Of a stretch of 64,000 bases of DNA, positions 12,038 to 24,018 are shown one piece after another. The first letter of the stretch is position 1. The number at the start of each line of letters is the position of its first letter. The notes under the pieces are model-generated. The model was not told the DNA's origin. It searched no databases and was given only the letters and a program-made list of their open reading frames with translations. A program made the position numbers and the translations under genes. Source of the DNA: Tetradesmus obliquus (Eukaryota; Chlorophyta; Chlorophyceae; Sphaeropleales; Scenedesmaceae); assembly GCA_030272155.1 (NCBI GenBank), contig CP126204.1, forward strand, positions 3,649,501-3,713,500. The letters are read 5' to 3'.

Positions 12038-15000
12038 GTATACAGAGACTGTCACCAGTCCATCTGCATTGTATCACGGACATGCATCAGCACAACGCTC
12101 GCTGTGTGCGCTGTGCGCTGTGCGCTGTGCGCTGCTGCGCGGTTGAAAGGTGCATTTGCCACCACATGCGCGGGGCTGTATATAACACCACCCAGCACAT
12201 ACGTGTACACAATCACTCACAAACACTCATCCTGACAGCAGTCTTTCCACCTGCCATGATGCACATGCCGTGGGCCTCCGCAGATGGCTAGGCCATACAA
12301 GTAGTGTCAGCACACCCACACCTAATCACACTGCTCCGATAACAATAAAAATTGCAAAATCGAAAGCAACTGCTGTACGCACCGTTATGCCCATGCCGCG
12401 GATTTCTTCTGACGGCACGCCCATGCCGCGCAGCAGCAGCGCCGCAGACGCATACAGCTCCCCAGAGCTCCGCACAAAGCCACCAAGTGTCACGCTGCGG
12501 CTCAAGTTGTCACATGCACCGTGCCCTAGGAACTTTACTGGCTCCGGCGCGTTGGTTTGGCGGCGCTTGAGTTTGAGCGTTATGGTTCGGCAGCGCGTGC
12601 CGGCGGCGGCGAGGCGGGATGCCACCTCTGTGCAGAGCTCCTGCAGCAGCAGCAGGAGCAGTGGCAGCAGCAGCAGCAGCGTCAGCAGCAAGAAGAATGG
12701 TGTTGGTCTAGCGCCGCTTGAACTTGAGCGTGGCGGCGGCGGCGAGGCAGGGGAGGCAGGCAACTTTCGTGCACAGCTCCTGCAGCAGCAGCAGAAGCAG
12801 CAGCAGGCACATCAAGCTTGAGCTTGAGCGTTATGGTGCGGCAGCGCGTGCCAGCAGCGGCGAGGCGGGAGGCGACCTCCGTGCACAGCTCCTGCGGCAG
12901 CAGGTCAGCAAGGTCAGCAGCAGCGGCAGCAGCAGAAGCAGCAGAACAGACGTCGGGAACTTGATTGAAATGCCGAACCTTGCACACTCCCGCACACACA
13001 CAGAGTCAGCCCCACCGACAAGGGCGCCGGCATTTGCATCGTAAAAGCAAATGGCCAGGTTGTTTGTTGTGCCCACACCACACCCCGCACCAGCACCCAT
13101 TGCATGTCCTGCACACCAAAGTCGACACACACAAAGCATCCATACCAAGCACCAAGCACAAGGAGCAAGATCATTCCGAATGAGATGTTGTTTAGCATCC
13201 GCGTCACTGTCAAAGCGCACGCCCAAGTAGCGCCCTCCCCAACGCACAGCCACAGAACGCTTACAGCAGCGTCATGCACAGATCAACAGCCTCACCCGTA
13301 GGAACTTGTCTGCATCCGCATCGCTGTCGAAGCGCACACCCCAGTTGACGTCAGCGCCTATGCTGCGCCGAGCCTTGGGAGGCTCCACCTGCGGCTGGTC
13401 GATGCATTGCGCGTGATGCCATGACAAAACCCCCCAAAAAATAGAGCAAGTCGTCATTGCATCAGATACAAACGTCTCAAAGAAGACAGCATTGCGTCGC
13501 AACACATACACACAAACACATACACACAATGGCAGCCTCACCCGAAGGAACTTGTCTGCATCCGCATCGCTGTCAAAGCGCACACCCCAGTTCACATCAG
13601 CCCCAATGCTGCGCCGCGCTTTGGGCGGCTCCACCTGCCGCTGGTCGATGCCGTGGGCATGCTGCCACAGTGCTGCACCAGTTTGTGCTCCAAGCTTGCG
13701 CATCAGCAGCTCCTTGCTGCTGCTCCACACCTGCGGCCAAACAACAACACAGTGAGATGGAGACAAGTGGTGGAGTTTGCGCATATAATCAGGCTGCAAA
13801 TGTTTGCGCAAAAGCAGCCTTGCTGCCACTTCGCACCTGCCACTGCACGGAAGCAATGTGTGAGAACCCCAATCAGCAGGAAATTGGGCCACAGTCAGAA
13901 GCCAGGCACTGCACCTACAACGCCATGCACCTGCCTGCACTGCGTGATGCCCAGCTCACCCAGCTTGCCCTTCAGCGCGCTGAACAGAAGTCAAAGGTTG
14001 ACGGTCAAACATCAAAGTCAACGTAACAACCACCCACCTGCCTGCACTGCGTGATGCCCAGCTCAGCAAGCTTGCCCTTCAACGCCCAGCCCACACCCGG
14101 CAGTGCGTCAACAGCCAGGTCACCCAGTACCTGCAGAAGTTGACAAATTCTAACGTCAGTAACATGATTTTGCATCATCTATGATGGGGCATGGCCCAGC
14201 CCACACCCGGCAGCGCGTCAACAGCCAGGTCACCCAGCACCTGCAGCAGAGCAACAATTGTCACAGCATGTGTAACAGCTTTTCTGAAACATGGCCAAGG
14301 ACCACACCAGCAGCGCATCATAGCCAGATTGTCCAGCACCTGCCATATGCAGCACTTCAAAGGAAGATAGCAAGCTTCAGCGTCAAATTACATTCATGTG
14401 CACTCTCTACACATGTAAAAGTTGTCAGGTCTGAACCGCATCTCAAGTCACCTGGCAGGCCTGTTGGACGGTCGGATCTCTGGCCGTTGTATGAGTTTGA
14501 AACATGGCAGTGAAGAGGCATGATGATATAACAAGAATGCTGCTGTGTCTCACCTGGCGTGCCTGGTCGGGCCTGATGAGTGCTTGGCCATTGGGCTTGG
14601 CTGCCTTGGTGGCAAGGCGCGCCAGCAGCATGTTGGGGCCGATGCCTGCATGAACAGCAGTGGCATCATCATCAACACATTGGGTAACAGGTTTGAACAG
14701 AGTGACAAGTGACCCTGGTGCACAATCGTGCAAGAGCAAAAAGCGTGAAGCATGCCTTTGGCATTAGCAAGCTAAACGCTTTTTAAAACCTTCGACTATT
14801 TGCACATGGCAATTTCCCACACAAGCAAGAACGCTGCACAAGAAATCAAGCTGTACAGCCCTCCCACTGCTGTGAAGCCTGCCCATAACAGCACAAAGTC
14901 ACCTCACCTGCACTTGCGGTGCAGCTGGTGGCCGCCTCTATTTCAGCGCGTATTGCCGCCACGCGCTGCTGTGGGTCACCCGGCAATCCAGTGATGTCGA

Positions 15001-16390
15001 AGAATGCCTCGTCACAAGACAGCGGCTGCACCACAGGCGTGTGGCGCAGCAGAATCTGGTACACCTGCAGCAGCAGCAGCAGCAGCAGGGCTGACGGGAG
15101 CACCTGAATGTAGAAATAACATCCATGGCGAACAACCTGCCCTACTCCAAAACTATTGCAAAAAATGTGAAACTTCATCAGCCGAGGCTGCAGTGCGCAT
15201 GTTTCATGCAAATTGGGACCCATGCACCTACTCCAAAACCTCCTGTCACTTTCAGAATTGAATGGCACCACCAGCAGCACCACCAGCAGCACCGAGCAGC
15301 GTGCTTTGGCACGGCTCATCACCATGCAGCCTGCACCACCTCACCCTGCATTTCAAACCCCTGCGACGCGTCAGCGCCAAAACGTGCCGCCCAGCTCTTT
15401 GACCCCTCACAAACTGCTGACAGCCGAATTCGCACACCTGCTCTTAGATCTCTTCGTACTTGTCGAATTTGTAAGGCACCACCAGCAGGCCAGGGCAGCG
15501 CGCCTTGGCGTCACTCATGAACATGCCAGCCCGGATGCCAAATGCCCGCACTGAATGGTGGTGACATAGCTATGCCCGCTAATCGTTCATCATGCCACAC
15601 TTATAGCTCTATCAGCCGAAATTCAGCAGCGCATGTTTGCTGCAGATATGACCAATATCACCCACACCTGCTCTGAAATCTCTTCATATTTGTCAAATTC
15701 GTATGGCACCACCAGCAGGCCAGGGCAGCGCGCCTTGGCGTCACTCATGAACATGCCGGCTCGGATGCCGAATGCCCGGGCTTCATAGTTGGCAGATGAT
15801 ACTTCGGCGCTGCCTTGGCCGCTGTTTGAGTGGCATACTGCCAGCGGCTTGCCTGCAAAACAGCGCACAGAAAGGGGGAAGAGGGAATGGATACAGCACG
15901 ATGCACGGCCCGGATGCCCGAGCCTTATAGTTGGCGGAAGATACTTCGGCGCTGCCTTGGGCGCTGTTGGAGTGGCACACAGCCAGCGGCTTGCCTGCAG
16001 CAATTTGTAGCAGGAAGATGCTGCAGATCAGCCTTGCTTGCACTAAGAGCAGTGTGCATGGCAGGATGATGTGAGCCTGGCGCTGTTATGGTGGCAAACG
16101 GCCAGCGGCTCGCTTGGAAAAAAGGCTGCAAGGCGGGTGCGGCGGGTGCGGCCTGAGGTGATTGGTGACTCCATATTCTGGAGTCAGGTGAGGTGCAGGT
16201 ACATGCCAGACATGTGTTCAACGCTGCCTGCAGCTGCTCACCTGCAAACTGCGGCCTGCCCACAGCCGCCACAGCAGCAAAGAAACAGTCCATGTCCAGA
16301 TGCACTACCACGCGCTGGCCAGCACCAGCAGCACCGCCTTTTTGTTGCTTCTGCTGCTGCTGCTGGCCGCGCAGGAAGCCACTCAAGGGC

Positions 16391-16462
<72 letters not shown>

Positions 16463-17019
16463 GCCATGAGTGCCTCAATGCGCGCCTTCCAGCTGCCGAT
16501 GAAGTGCAGCCGAGATGACCTGCGGGCGGCAGCGACAGCTGGCGGTTCAAGTTGCTGTTACGGTTTCTTGTGCATGTCCCTGCATCATGCGTGCGCACTG
16601 CAGCGGCAATGTCGCTTTGTATGCTAGCTGGTTGGCCCCTTGAACAAGCTGCCGACACAGCCCTGCGGGTCAGCCGCAGTGGCGATGAACACTTTTGACA
16701 TTCTGTGTTGTGTTTTGCACTGATTACCGTCACACTCGCACACCTGAAGAAGCTGCCCACACAGACATGCGGGTCAACTGCAGTGGAGCGCGGTGGCCCT
16801 TCCAGCATGTCACAGCACTACACACAATGTCACAGCAGTAAGGCTGACCGATGAAATCGTCGCACTCACTCACTTGAAGAAGCTGCCCACGAAGCCTTGG
16901 GGGTCATCTGCAGTAGAGCGTGGCGGGCCTTTTAGCATGTCGCAGCTGGCGCGCAGGCTGGCAGCAGCTGCCTGGGCCGCCTCAAGGGAAGTGTCCGGCG
17001 GGCGCTGCTGCTGCGGTTG

Positions 17020-17061
<42 letters not shown>

Positions 17062-17116
17062 GGCCTCCAGCGACGTGCTTGGCTGCTGCTGCTGCGGCGG
17101 CAGCAGCGGTTGCAGG

Positions 17117-17149
<33 letters not shown>

Positions 17150-17398
17150 GAAGTAGGCTGCGGCTGCTGAGGAGTCCGCCGATGCGCTGGCAGTGGTGGT
17201 GGCGGCATCACCTGCTGCTGCTGCTGCTGCTGTTGGTGTGCAGGGAGCTGCTGCGCTGGCGGCATCACCTGAGGCTGCTGCAGAGGTTGCTGCTGTTGTG
17301 GCGGCAACAGCAATGCTTGCTCTGGCTGCTGCTGCTGCGGCTGCTGCTCTTGCAGCTCCCCTTGCTCTGGATCCTCCTGATGCTGCTCATCCGTTGCA

Positions 17399-17437
<39 letters not shown>

Positions 17438-17894
17438 AGTGTTGGGTACATTTCCTGTGGCGCCAATGCTGCTGCTGTGTGCGCCCTGAACTTAAACAGC
17501 TGGCGCTGACCTGGCAGGTCCCTCATGGTCTGCAGCAGGAAATCCTTGGTCTGCGGCACACAGCAAAGCACACGACTTTCAGGGTCACCAAAAACATGCG
17601 CAGGGACAAGGTAATCAACCAGCGTAGCAGGTCCCCCATGGAGGTATAACACTTGCCAGGGTGCAGAAAACAGCGACGCAGCATACGAAGTAGCTTGTAC
17701 ATACTGCAAAGCACCTTGTGTCAACACAGCAGATGATCTGGATGTGCATCTGCTTGACTTGCCAGCTGTGAGAGTAAAGCAAGTAGCAGCATCAATCAAT
17801 CGAAACAGGCGCTGCTTACTCTCACCGGCAGCAGCTGCCCTGCCCTCAGGCTGGCCACAATCCATTCAGGCTTGACAATAGGCACTGGGTCTCT

Positions 17895-17940
<46 letters not shown>

Positions 17941-18884
17941 GCATACAAGGCAAGGTCAGCGTAGCAGACAGCTTATCTGGCACTGCTATGAGCCCCAGCA
18001 CGTGCCTCTTGGGCAGCCGCATGCTGTGCTGCTGCAATACAAACCAGGGAGCTGCACAGTGCTCCTGTTGCTGCTTTGCCCTGCATAAACAGCTGCAGCT
18101 GCTCAGCACAGCGGGGTACTGCTGCACACTACAGCGCACCGTGCATGCGCCAGCTGCTTGAGCTTTGTGTCTGGCAGGTTGTTGCAGATGATGTGTGTGA
18201 CCCTGTTGCGGTAGTAGTACGTCTCAAAGCGGCCTCCATGCAGCGCCTGCAGGATACATGCAGGACAAGTGCAAGACAGGTTCAGGGCAACTGCAGGACC
18301 AGCATACATCAAGCGTGGGATGATGTGAAACTATGCCACCCAGCAGCGGCAGGACGACCAACGGGGTTGCTGTCTTTGAAGGCGCAGAAGCAGGCTGTTG
18401 CAGAGGTGTGTATGTGCGCCGTTGCCCGCAAAACTGAACTCCTGCTGGCTACTTCCGATGTTGCCTGGCCCGACAACTGCTTAATAGGAGAGCACAAGCA
18501 ACCAAGTGAAGGTTCTGTGCAAGCTGATGCAGCTGCTACAGCTGCTGCTGCTCTGCGCTGATGCAGCAGCAGCTGCCAGTGCTGGTGGTGGTCTGTCCCT
18601 GCTGTGCCTGCTCAGGATCCTGCTTGCCTTGCCTCTGCCTTTGCTGCACCCACCATGATCTGTTTCAGCTCCTGGTGCGAAGGCACGGTCCTGCCGTTGA
18701 CGTGAATAGATACGCCTTTGAACAGCTCGCTCTGCTGTGCCTGCTGCAACTGTGCTGCTTCGAACTGCTCCTGCAGCTTCAGGTTTTTGTTTTGCATATA
18801 GACCTTAAAGCTGCCACCGTGATGCATGGCGCCCTCATCCTCCTTTGCCTCTGATCGAGGCAGCTGAGGTCCCCTACCCGACAT
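9505..18884 (-). CDS. REV1: DNA repair protein REV1 (Y-family deoxycytidyl transferase)
   Basis: The exons (minus) read 18884-18654, 18246-18140, 17892-17826, about 17613-16874, 16519-16242, 15852-15668, 15064-14908, 14645-14554, 14130-14038, 13730-13542, 12640-12383, 11960-11895, 11709-10481 and 10195-9505; apart from the uncertain 5' edge of exon 4, those I checked join in phase. Domain order: BRCT (GVSIHVNGRTVPSHQELK, then GGRFETYYYRNRVTHIICNN and PIVKPEWIVASL); a long Gln-rich linker; the SRLHFIGSWK entry to the polymerase; catalytic HLDMDCFFA and SCDEAFFDITG, supplying the metal-binding acidic residues; AGIGPNMLLARLATK and VDALPGVGWALKGKLAELG; two ubiquitin-binding motifs (LDPEVFAALPAEVRREL, VDPEVLAELPPEVQQEV); and a C-terminal domain with LAEYLVQWMVSRDDDLAGVR, which in known REV1 binds Pol zeta and other Y-family polymerases. 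It inserts dCMP opposite lesions in the nucleus. Very long polyQ/polyA linkers make it larger than usual. Confidence 0.95.
11964..12034 (-). repeat. CTG tract (minus strand) abutting a REV1 acceptor
   Basis: About 23 CAG units on the plus strand are CTG units in the sense of REV1. They end a few bases before the acceptor of the exon starting at 11960 (exon reads VSRLEGEAASH). The next exon in the sense direction carries CAG, not CTG, runs. Confidence 0.9.
12720..12899 (-). repeat. Two extra copies of the REV1 exon-11 5' edge
   Basis: The true exon (12640-12383) starts ELCTEVASRLAAAGTRC. Copies with CTGCAG or CTGCCGCAG acceptors occur at about 12899-12830, nearly identical over about 70 bases, and at about 12780-12720, more decayed. 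All lie in the same orientation in the intron upstream. Confidence 0.9.
13170..13425 (-). repeat. Two extra copies of the REV1 exon-10 3' edge
   Basis: The end of the true exon (13730-13542, ...VRFDSDADADKFLR then gtgagg) is repeated at about 13425-13296 with near identity, including the VEPPKARRSIGADVNWG part and the GTGAGGCTG donor, and again in decayed form at about 13245-13170. Confidence 0.9.
13940..14340 (-). repeat. Copies flanking REV1 exon 9
   Basis: Around the true exon 14130-14038 (VLGDLAVDALPGVGWALKG...) there are 5'-edge copies at about 14244-14195 and about 14340-14295, and a copy of the 3' half (ALKGKLGELGITQCRQ with donor) at about 13993-13940. Exon edges on both sides have therefore been duplicated. 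Confidence 0.85.
15240..16105 (-). repeat. Copies flanking REV1 exon 6
   Basis: The true exon is 15852-15668 (GKPLAVCHSNSGQGSAEV ... EFDKYEEISEQ). Upstream copies of the 5' part lie at about 15995-15905 and, decayed, at about 16105-16070. Downstream copies of the 3' part lie at about 15545-15450, where the EEI codon is followed by a stop, and about 15320-15240. Five versions of parts of one exon span about 860 bases. Confidence 0.9.
16630..16810 (-). repeat. Two decayed copies of the REV1 exon-4 3' edge
   Basis: The true exon ends with STADDPQGFVGSFFK at about 16874. Similar stretches reading STAVDPHVCVGSFF and TAADPQGCVGSLFK (minus strand) occur at about 16800-16740 and 16685-16635. Both are in the following intron. 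Confidence 0.8.
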
Positions 18885-20169
18885 GGCTCGCAAAACTCAC
18901 AGTTCCGAGCACAACTCAATCGTAACGTATCTTCCAGAAACAGACTTTGATTATCATATTGTGTACAAGCTTCAACAGGCGTCAGCACAGCTGAGCATGC
19001 GCAGCACACCGCATGATGGGCACGACAAGCAAGGTATCAGTGCTGAGCTGCAACCGTACACTCGTGTCATCGCCACAGCAACAAACATGGAGGCTAAAGG
19101 CCCACTTCTGAGCAGCGGGTGAGCAGCGGGTGAAGAAACACTGTGGGTCCTGCTGTCACGTCAAAGCAATTGACAAAACCCTAATGACATAGTTATACTG
19201 CTGATGCTGCTGAGGGTGGCAAGGCTTTGCAGCCAGGCTATGCAATGTCATACACACATATGCAGGTGCATCTGTGGTAGCCTCCAGCTGCATCGAGACA
19301 TCGGCATGCAGATCCTCGAGTTCCGTTCCCGCAACAACAGCCAACTGGCAACTGGCGACAGAGCTGGCAGTGCACCAGCATTGGAGGCAGCCCATACTCA
19401 TCTGCTCATGCACCGGCTTTGGTTTGACTGTGTGCAGCAGCGCAGTCTGATATGGTTAAAGGCACCGCAACAGCCATCACAGACGTCACACACACGCACG
19501 CACCTTATGGGCACGGCATTGCACCGCAAAACATCATATGGCGCTGCTGTACCTGTTGCGTGTCAATACCATGTCATAGAATATGACATCATGCTAAACA
19601 TGAAAGAATGCACCAAGCAACAATGCCGTGTTGCAACTAAAACAGCAGCACACGCCACTGCCGCATAATGCACACCAGGGGAGCATGCACAACACAGAAC
19701 GGCCAGGGCGCTGCCGTAGACACTGCTGCCACTGTTGCTGCTGCCGTCACTGATGCTGTCGCTGCTGCAGCACACGCCATTGCTGCAGAATCAGCTTCGA
19801 CTGCTGCTGCCGCTGGCGAGCGTAGTCCATGTACAGCAGCGTAGTCCATGCTAGACTGTCCATCTTTACAGCAGACGGCTGCAAGGTTTGTACGAACGGC
19901 TGCTGCCGCTGCTGCTGCTGCTGTGATTGACAAGCAGCCGCTGACGCTGCACGTTAACAACAGCCGTTTAGCTCCTGCCACACATAGCTGCTGGTGGCGA
20001 CAAATTGGCCTGCTTCATCTGCTGTTGCAGCTGCTGCTGGAGATTCAGGGGAGGAGTGTGGTGTGTGTCCAGACAGCAGCTGTGGGCACTTCTGCCACAG
20101 TGTTGCAGCCTGACCTGCTGGTCTGACTGCTGTAGCTCACGTGCCCTGCTGCAGGCGCCCGGCTGTCAG

Positions 20170-20234
<65 letters not shown>

Positions 20235-20343
20235 AGACACCGCTTGCTGCTGGCGTGTGCTGGCGCTGCCGCCTTGCTGCCGCCATGCTGGCAATGAGGA
20301 ATGCTTTAGAGATAAGTATGCTGCTCATTCGGAGGTGTAGGGT
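18885..20343. other. Intergenic between REV1 start and CRIPT end
   Basis: This should hold the REV1 promoter and the CRIPT 3' UTR. Short open frames are Ala-, Cys- or Leu-rich and come from triplet repeats. A pure run of about 21 CTG units lies at 20171-20233. No gene is supported. Confidence 0.5.
20171..20233. repeat. Pure CTG tract, about 21 units
   Basis: Uninterrupted CTG on the plus strand, downstream of CRIPT (minus). Purity suggests recent expansion or length instability. Open frames read from it (poly-Ala, poly-Cys, poly-Leu) are artefacts. Confidence 0.95.
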
Positions 20344-21185
20344 TCACTTGGCGCTCTGCTTGTAGTTTTTGGTGTCCAGAATCTGCTTGCCGCACATGGC
20401 ACACAACCCTGCATGCAGCAGCAGTAAGGCAAGTAGGTGAGCAAGTAAGTACACACGGTTGCAAGCAGTGCCACGCCAGACAATGGAAGGCTGGGGCCAA
20501 CACACAACCAGGGCTGTGCTCGGGCACGATTGCTGCGTCAGGAATACAACAGAAGCCATGAATCATGCAAGAGCTGTGGTTGTCGAGTGACGACCTGCAG
20601 AGAGTGGTGATCAACACTCACCATGTTCTGCTACACACAGCTGCTGCTGCTGCTAGCGCCACGCTGCTGCTGGATCCCTGCTGCTTCTCACCTTTCTTGT
20701 AGGCGCAGCCATGGCAGTAGAGGCCCTCCTGGTGCAGTGTGCTTTTGCAAACCTTGCACTTGGCTGCTTTGCCGGTAGCGTAGGGTGAATACTTCTTTGT
20801 CTTGCCTATCGCCTTGTTCTCATTGATCTGCATCAGCAGTTGAGCAGTTGAGATTTAGCTACACTGTACCAAAATCTTCAAGATAAGCAGTTGTGCAGCA
20901 GCTGAGCATCATCAGGGTGCAGCAGCAGACACCATACAGCATCAGCAAGGCTGCTGCTCACGTGCCCTGTTCTGCAGCTGAGCGTGACGAGCGTGACTCA
21001 GCAACGAAAAATAATATAGACAGCATCCCAGGGCTGTCAACGGCATGCATGTGCCTTTGAGAGCCTGCCTAAAAGAGCAGCAGCAGGTGCAGGTGCATGC
21101 GCACCTTTCTGCTGTTGCTGCCCTCCTTCCACTTCTCCGGGCAAGCGACGGCCTGCAGCTTCTTTTCGCATGTGGTGCATACCAT
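20344..21185 (-). CDS. CRIPT: CRIPT-family cysteine-rich zinc protein
   Basis: There are three exons: 21185-21105 (MVCTTCEKKLQAVACPEKWK), 20827 to about 20692 (INENKAIGKTKKYSPY, KCKVCKSTLHQEG, YCHGCAYKKG) and 20408-20344 (LCAMCGKQILDTKNYKQS, stop). The product of about 95 residues is the family's normal size. Its paired CxxC motifs (CTTC, CKVC, CHGC, CAMC) are the conserved zinc ligands. CRIPT was named for PDZ binding in animals; the protein is conserved in plants and algae, and more recent work links it to spliceosome components, so a nuclear role is more plausible here. The ATG at 21185 gives the canonical N-terminus. Confidence 0.93.
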
Positions 21186-21449
21186 GATGATGGCTATGAG
21201 TAAGGAACGGCAGAAAATTGATTGCAGGTGGTGCCAAGAAGCAGTGAACAGCACTGAACAGCAATGAACAGCTAGAAGAACAGCTTGGGTGCAGCGTAAT
21301 CAAACGAGATGATTGCAGCAGGTTTAGCTGGTCCAACATGAGTTGAGAACCTCTCCTGCTGGTTGAGACCTTTCTGACAGCCTCGCAAGAACCGCTGTGA
21401 CAGCGAGTACATGTCAACATGGAATTGGTCTTGCTCATGTGACCGCTGA

Positions 21450-21977
21450 CAATATTCGTCCGATCTCAGCATCCGCCAGCAGTTACGCCAGCACAGCACC
21501 CTCCTCGCTCCACAGCTGGCCTTACTCTCGGGACAGCAAAGTGCAGTGCAGAACGTTCCTCAAAACGTCTGGTGGTTCACATACGGGTCTGAATTTCATC
21601 AACTGTTTGATTACATCGTCTCGGACGTGCAGCTGCAGCTACAGCTCTCTTATTGCTAACAGCAGCAGCTGGGACCTACCTCACCAGGTGAGGCCCTGGC
21701 ACCTGCAATGCTAAGCAACTTCAACGGCGCGCTTCCGTTTTTAATATCAGGCAATTGCTTTTGTGGGAGTTCAGCAACAGCAAGATCGGCTACACAGAAG
21801 ATGCAGGACACGTCTGCGCTGCAGCTTTGCTGGTGCACATGCATGATGTTGCTTCCCTTTTGCAAGGTTGCTCACAATCAGTCGCAGCATACTTTCTGCA
21901 ACTCAGTTGCAACCAAGTGCATTTTGCGTGTATTTCTGCTGTATATGCAGCGCTCTGCAAGCAGCACGGGAACGAGT

Positions 21978-21990
<13 letters not shown>
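21450..21990 (+). other. Coding-like stretch of unknown identity
   Basis: Two segments look protein-like. About 21460-21655 reads QNVPQNVWWFTYGSEF and continues with aromatic-rich sequence; about 21755-21979 reads WEFSNSKIGYTEDAGHVC and continues helically to a stop. Several frames are open at once here, no clear start codon links the pieces, and no family was recognised. The region could be 5' exons of the gene starting near 22.8 kb, a small separate gene, or decayed sequence. A run of about 12 CAG units follows at 21979-22014. Confidence 0.25.
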
Positions 21991-22015
<25 letters not shown>

Positions 22016-22429
22016 GCCTGCAGCTGGTGACTTGATGAGTGGGTGACGCTGCTGCTGTGCCAATGTCGGAGGACTGGTCTCTCTTTGGCCCCACTGCCCA
22101 GTACGGACTCTTTTCGGTGGCTTTTTTGGCAGGGGCCAGGTGAGATCGCGCTTGCAGGAAACACACCATGCTTGCAGGGAAGCTGGCTGGCACAGACAGT
22201 CACCCTTGAAGGCATAGTAGAGATGCCAGCACCAGAGACAGCATGAGGGCAGGGTTGCACTAGGCAATAGCTTTCCTGCACTGCAGCATCAGCGTTGATG
22301 GCCGAGAGAGGCAGCTGCAGCTGCTGCAGCTGTTGTCTTGCAGGCACACGTCAGTTAACCATGTGATCTATTCCAGTGTCTGCCTTGACTGCGCTGCTGT
22401 GCCTGGTGGTAATTTGATTTGCTCCCTGG

Positions 22430-22706
22430 ACGACTTGTACAACAGCCCCAGACTACAGCCTCATTGTCACTTGCACTCATCGGAACATTTCTGTGCGTGT
22501 ACTGCTGCTGTACCGCCATTGTACTGCAGGTTGCTGTACAATCTGTACAACATGCCTGATTTCAAGAGCTTCAGCTTCCTGCAATGGAATCACTTCTGCT
22601 GACCATGTTGCTGCTGTACTTGTACTGCTGCTTACCGATGTGGTACTGCAGGTTGCTGTACAACTTGTACAATAGCCCTGAGCCCGAAAGCTTCAGCTTC
22701 CTGCAT
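22430..22706 (+). repeat. Repeated 5' exon edges upstream of 22774
   Basis: The true exon start (gtactgcag then GTTGCTGTACAACTTGTACA) is preceded by copies at about 22530-22590 and 22650-22707, reading LLYNLYN and the second also SPEPESFSFLH, plus a fragment near 22430-22452. Each keeps the TGCAG acceptor. Confidence 0.85.
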
Positions 22707-22773
22707 TAGAATCCGTCCCAGTGACAATGTTATTGCTGATTATGTACTGCTGCTGTACTGTCGTGGTACTGCA

Positions 22774-23777
22774 GGTTGCTGTACAACTTGTACAACAGCC
22801 CCGAGCCCGAAAGCTTCAGCTTCCTGCCCTGGGCAGATGACCTTCCCGAGGATGACACAGTGGTGGTGGACTGCACCCACCCCAGCCTGCCCACACTGTC
22901 ACACCACAGGTGATTGTCTAATGCATTGCATACTTACTGCATTAAATTGGTGGGCAATTGGTTCTTCCGAAGGAATGGTAGGAGGCGTGGAGGCGCATAA
23001 GGTATCCTTATCGCCCCATACACGTCCCCCTTCCTTAACTTACGCGGGTGTTTGAATGTGAACACACCACGTGTAGCTCATTCATTCATTCGTGTTTCTG
23101 AAGGTGACACAGTGGCGGTTGACTGCACACACCCCAGCCTGCCCACGCTGTCACACCACAGGTAGAAAATACACCAATTATGGCTCGAGTTGCTACACCC
23201 TTGCTGCTGATTTCACACTTGCAAACCCACCTAGTACTACATCTACATCTCATGTGTGTTGTCATTCATGTACTGAGGCAGCAGATGCAGCTGTATGTGA
23301 CACCATTGCTGTACCTTCTCGCACCGCAGGGGTGCCAACATTCCGGCAGGGGTCAGGCCAGCAGACACCAGCACCGGCATCATGCTGAACATAAGCTGCT
23401 TCTGTTGCTTGGTGTATATCTTCACATGGCTGCCTCTGGCACTTGCTGTACCTCTTTAAACTGCAGAGGCTCCTGCACAATCTTTACCTGCCGCAGGCAA
23501 TGAATAGCTCCTTGACATGTGAGACATTGCTGACATCCTGATCACGTATGTCGCGTCTGCTGCAGGGGCGCCAACAACCCGATTGGCGTTAGGCCAGCAG
23601 ACACCAGCACAGGCATTGTGCTGAATGCACTACAGGCACGCTCAGGCTGGAACCGCGATGCGATTGTTGTAACGCACAAGCGTTATGTTACAACCAACCA
23701 CTTTGACACCGACAGCTTCCTCAGCTGCTGGTGCTACATCAACCGCAAGGCAGCGCTGGAGCATGAAGGGGGTGAGG

Positions 23778-23813
<36 letters not shown>

Positions 23814-23961
23814 AGCTCAGCTGTTATTGCGGCAGATTGAGCAAGCATGGTGTGTTTGTGCAGCATGACTATCTGTCTATGTCTCACGACTCTAGGGACC
23901 TACAATTGTACAGTACATGTGTTGGCACTTCGAACTCAGGAGATCAATGTGATTGCATGTG

Positions 23962-24018
<57 letters not shown>

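Noticed and set aside
17017-17649. Plus-strand Leu-rich open frame of 210 residues, looking like a membrane protein
   Set aside because: It is the antisense reading of REV1 polyQ (CTG as Leu).
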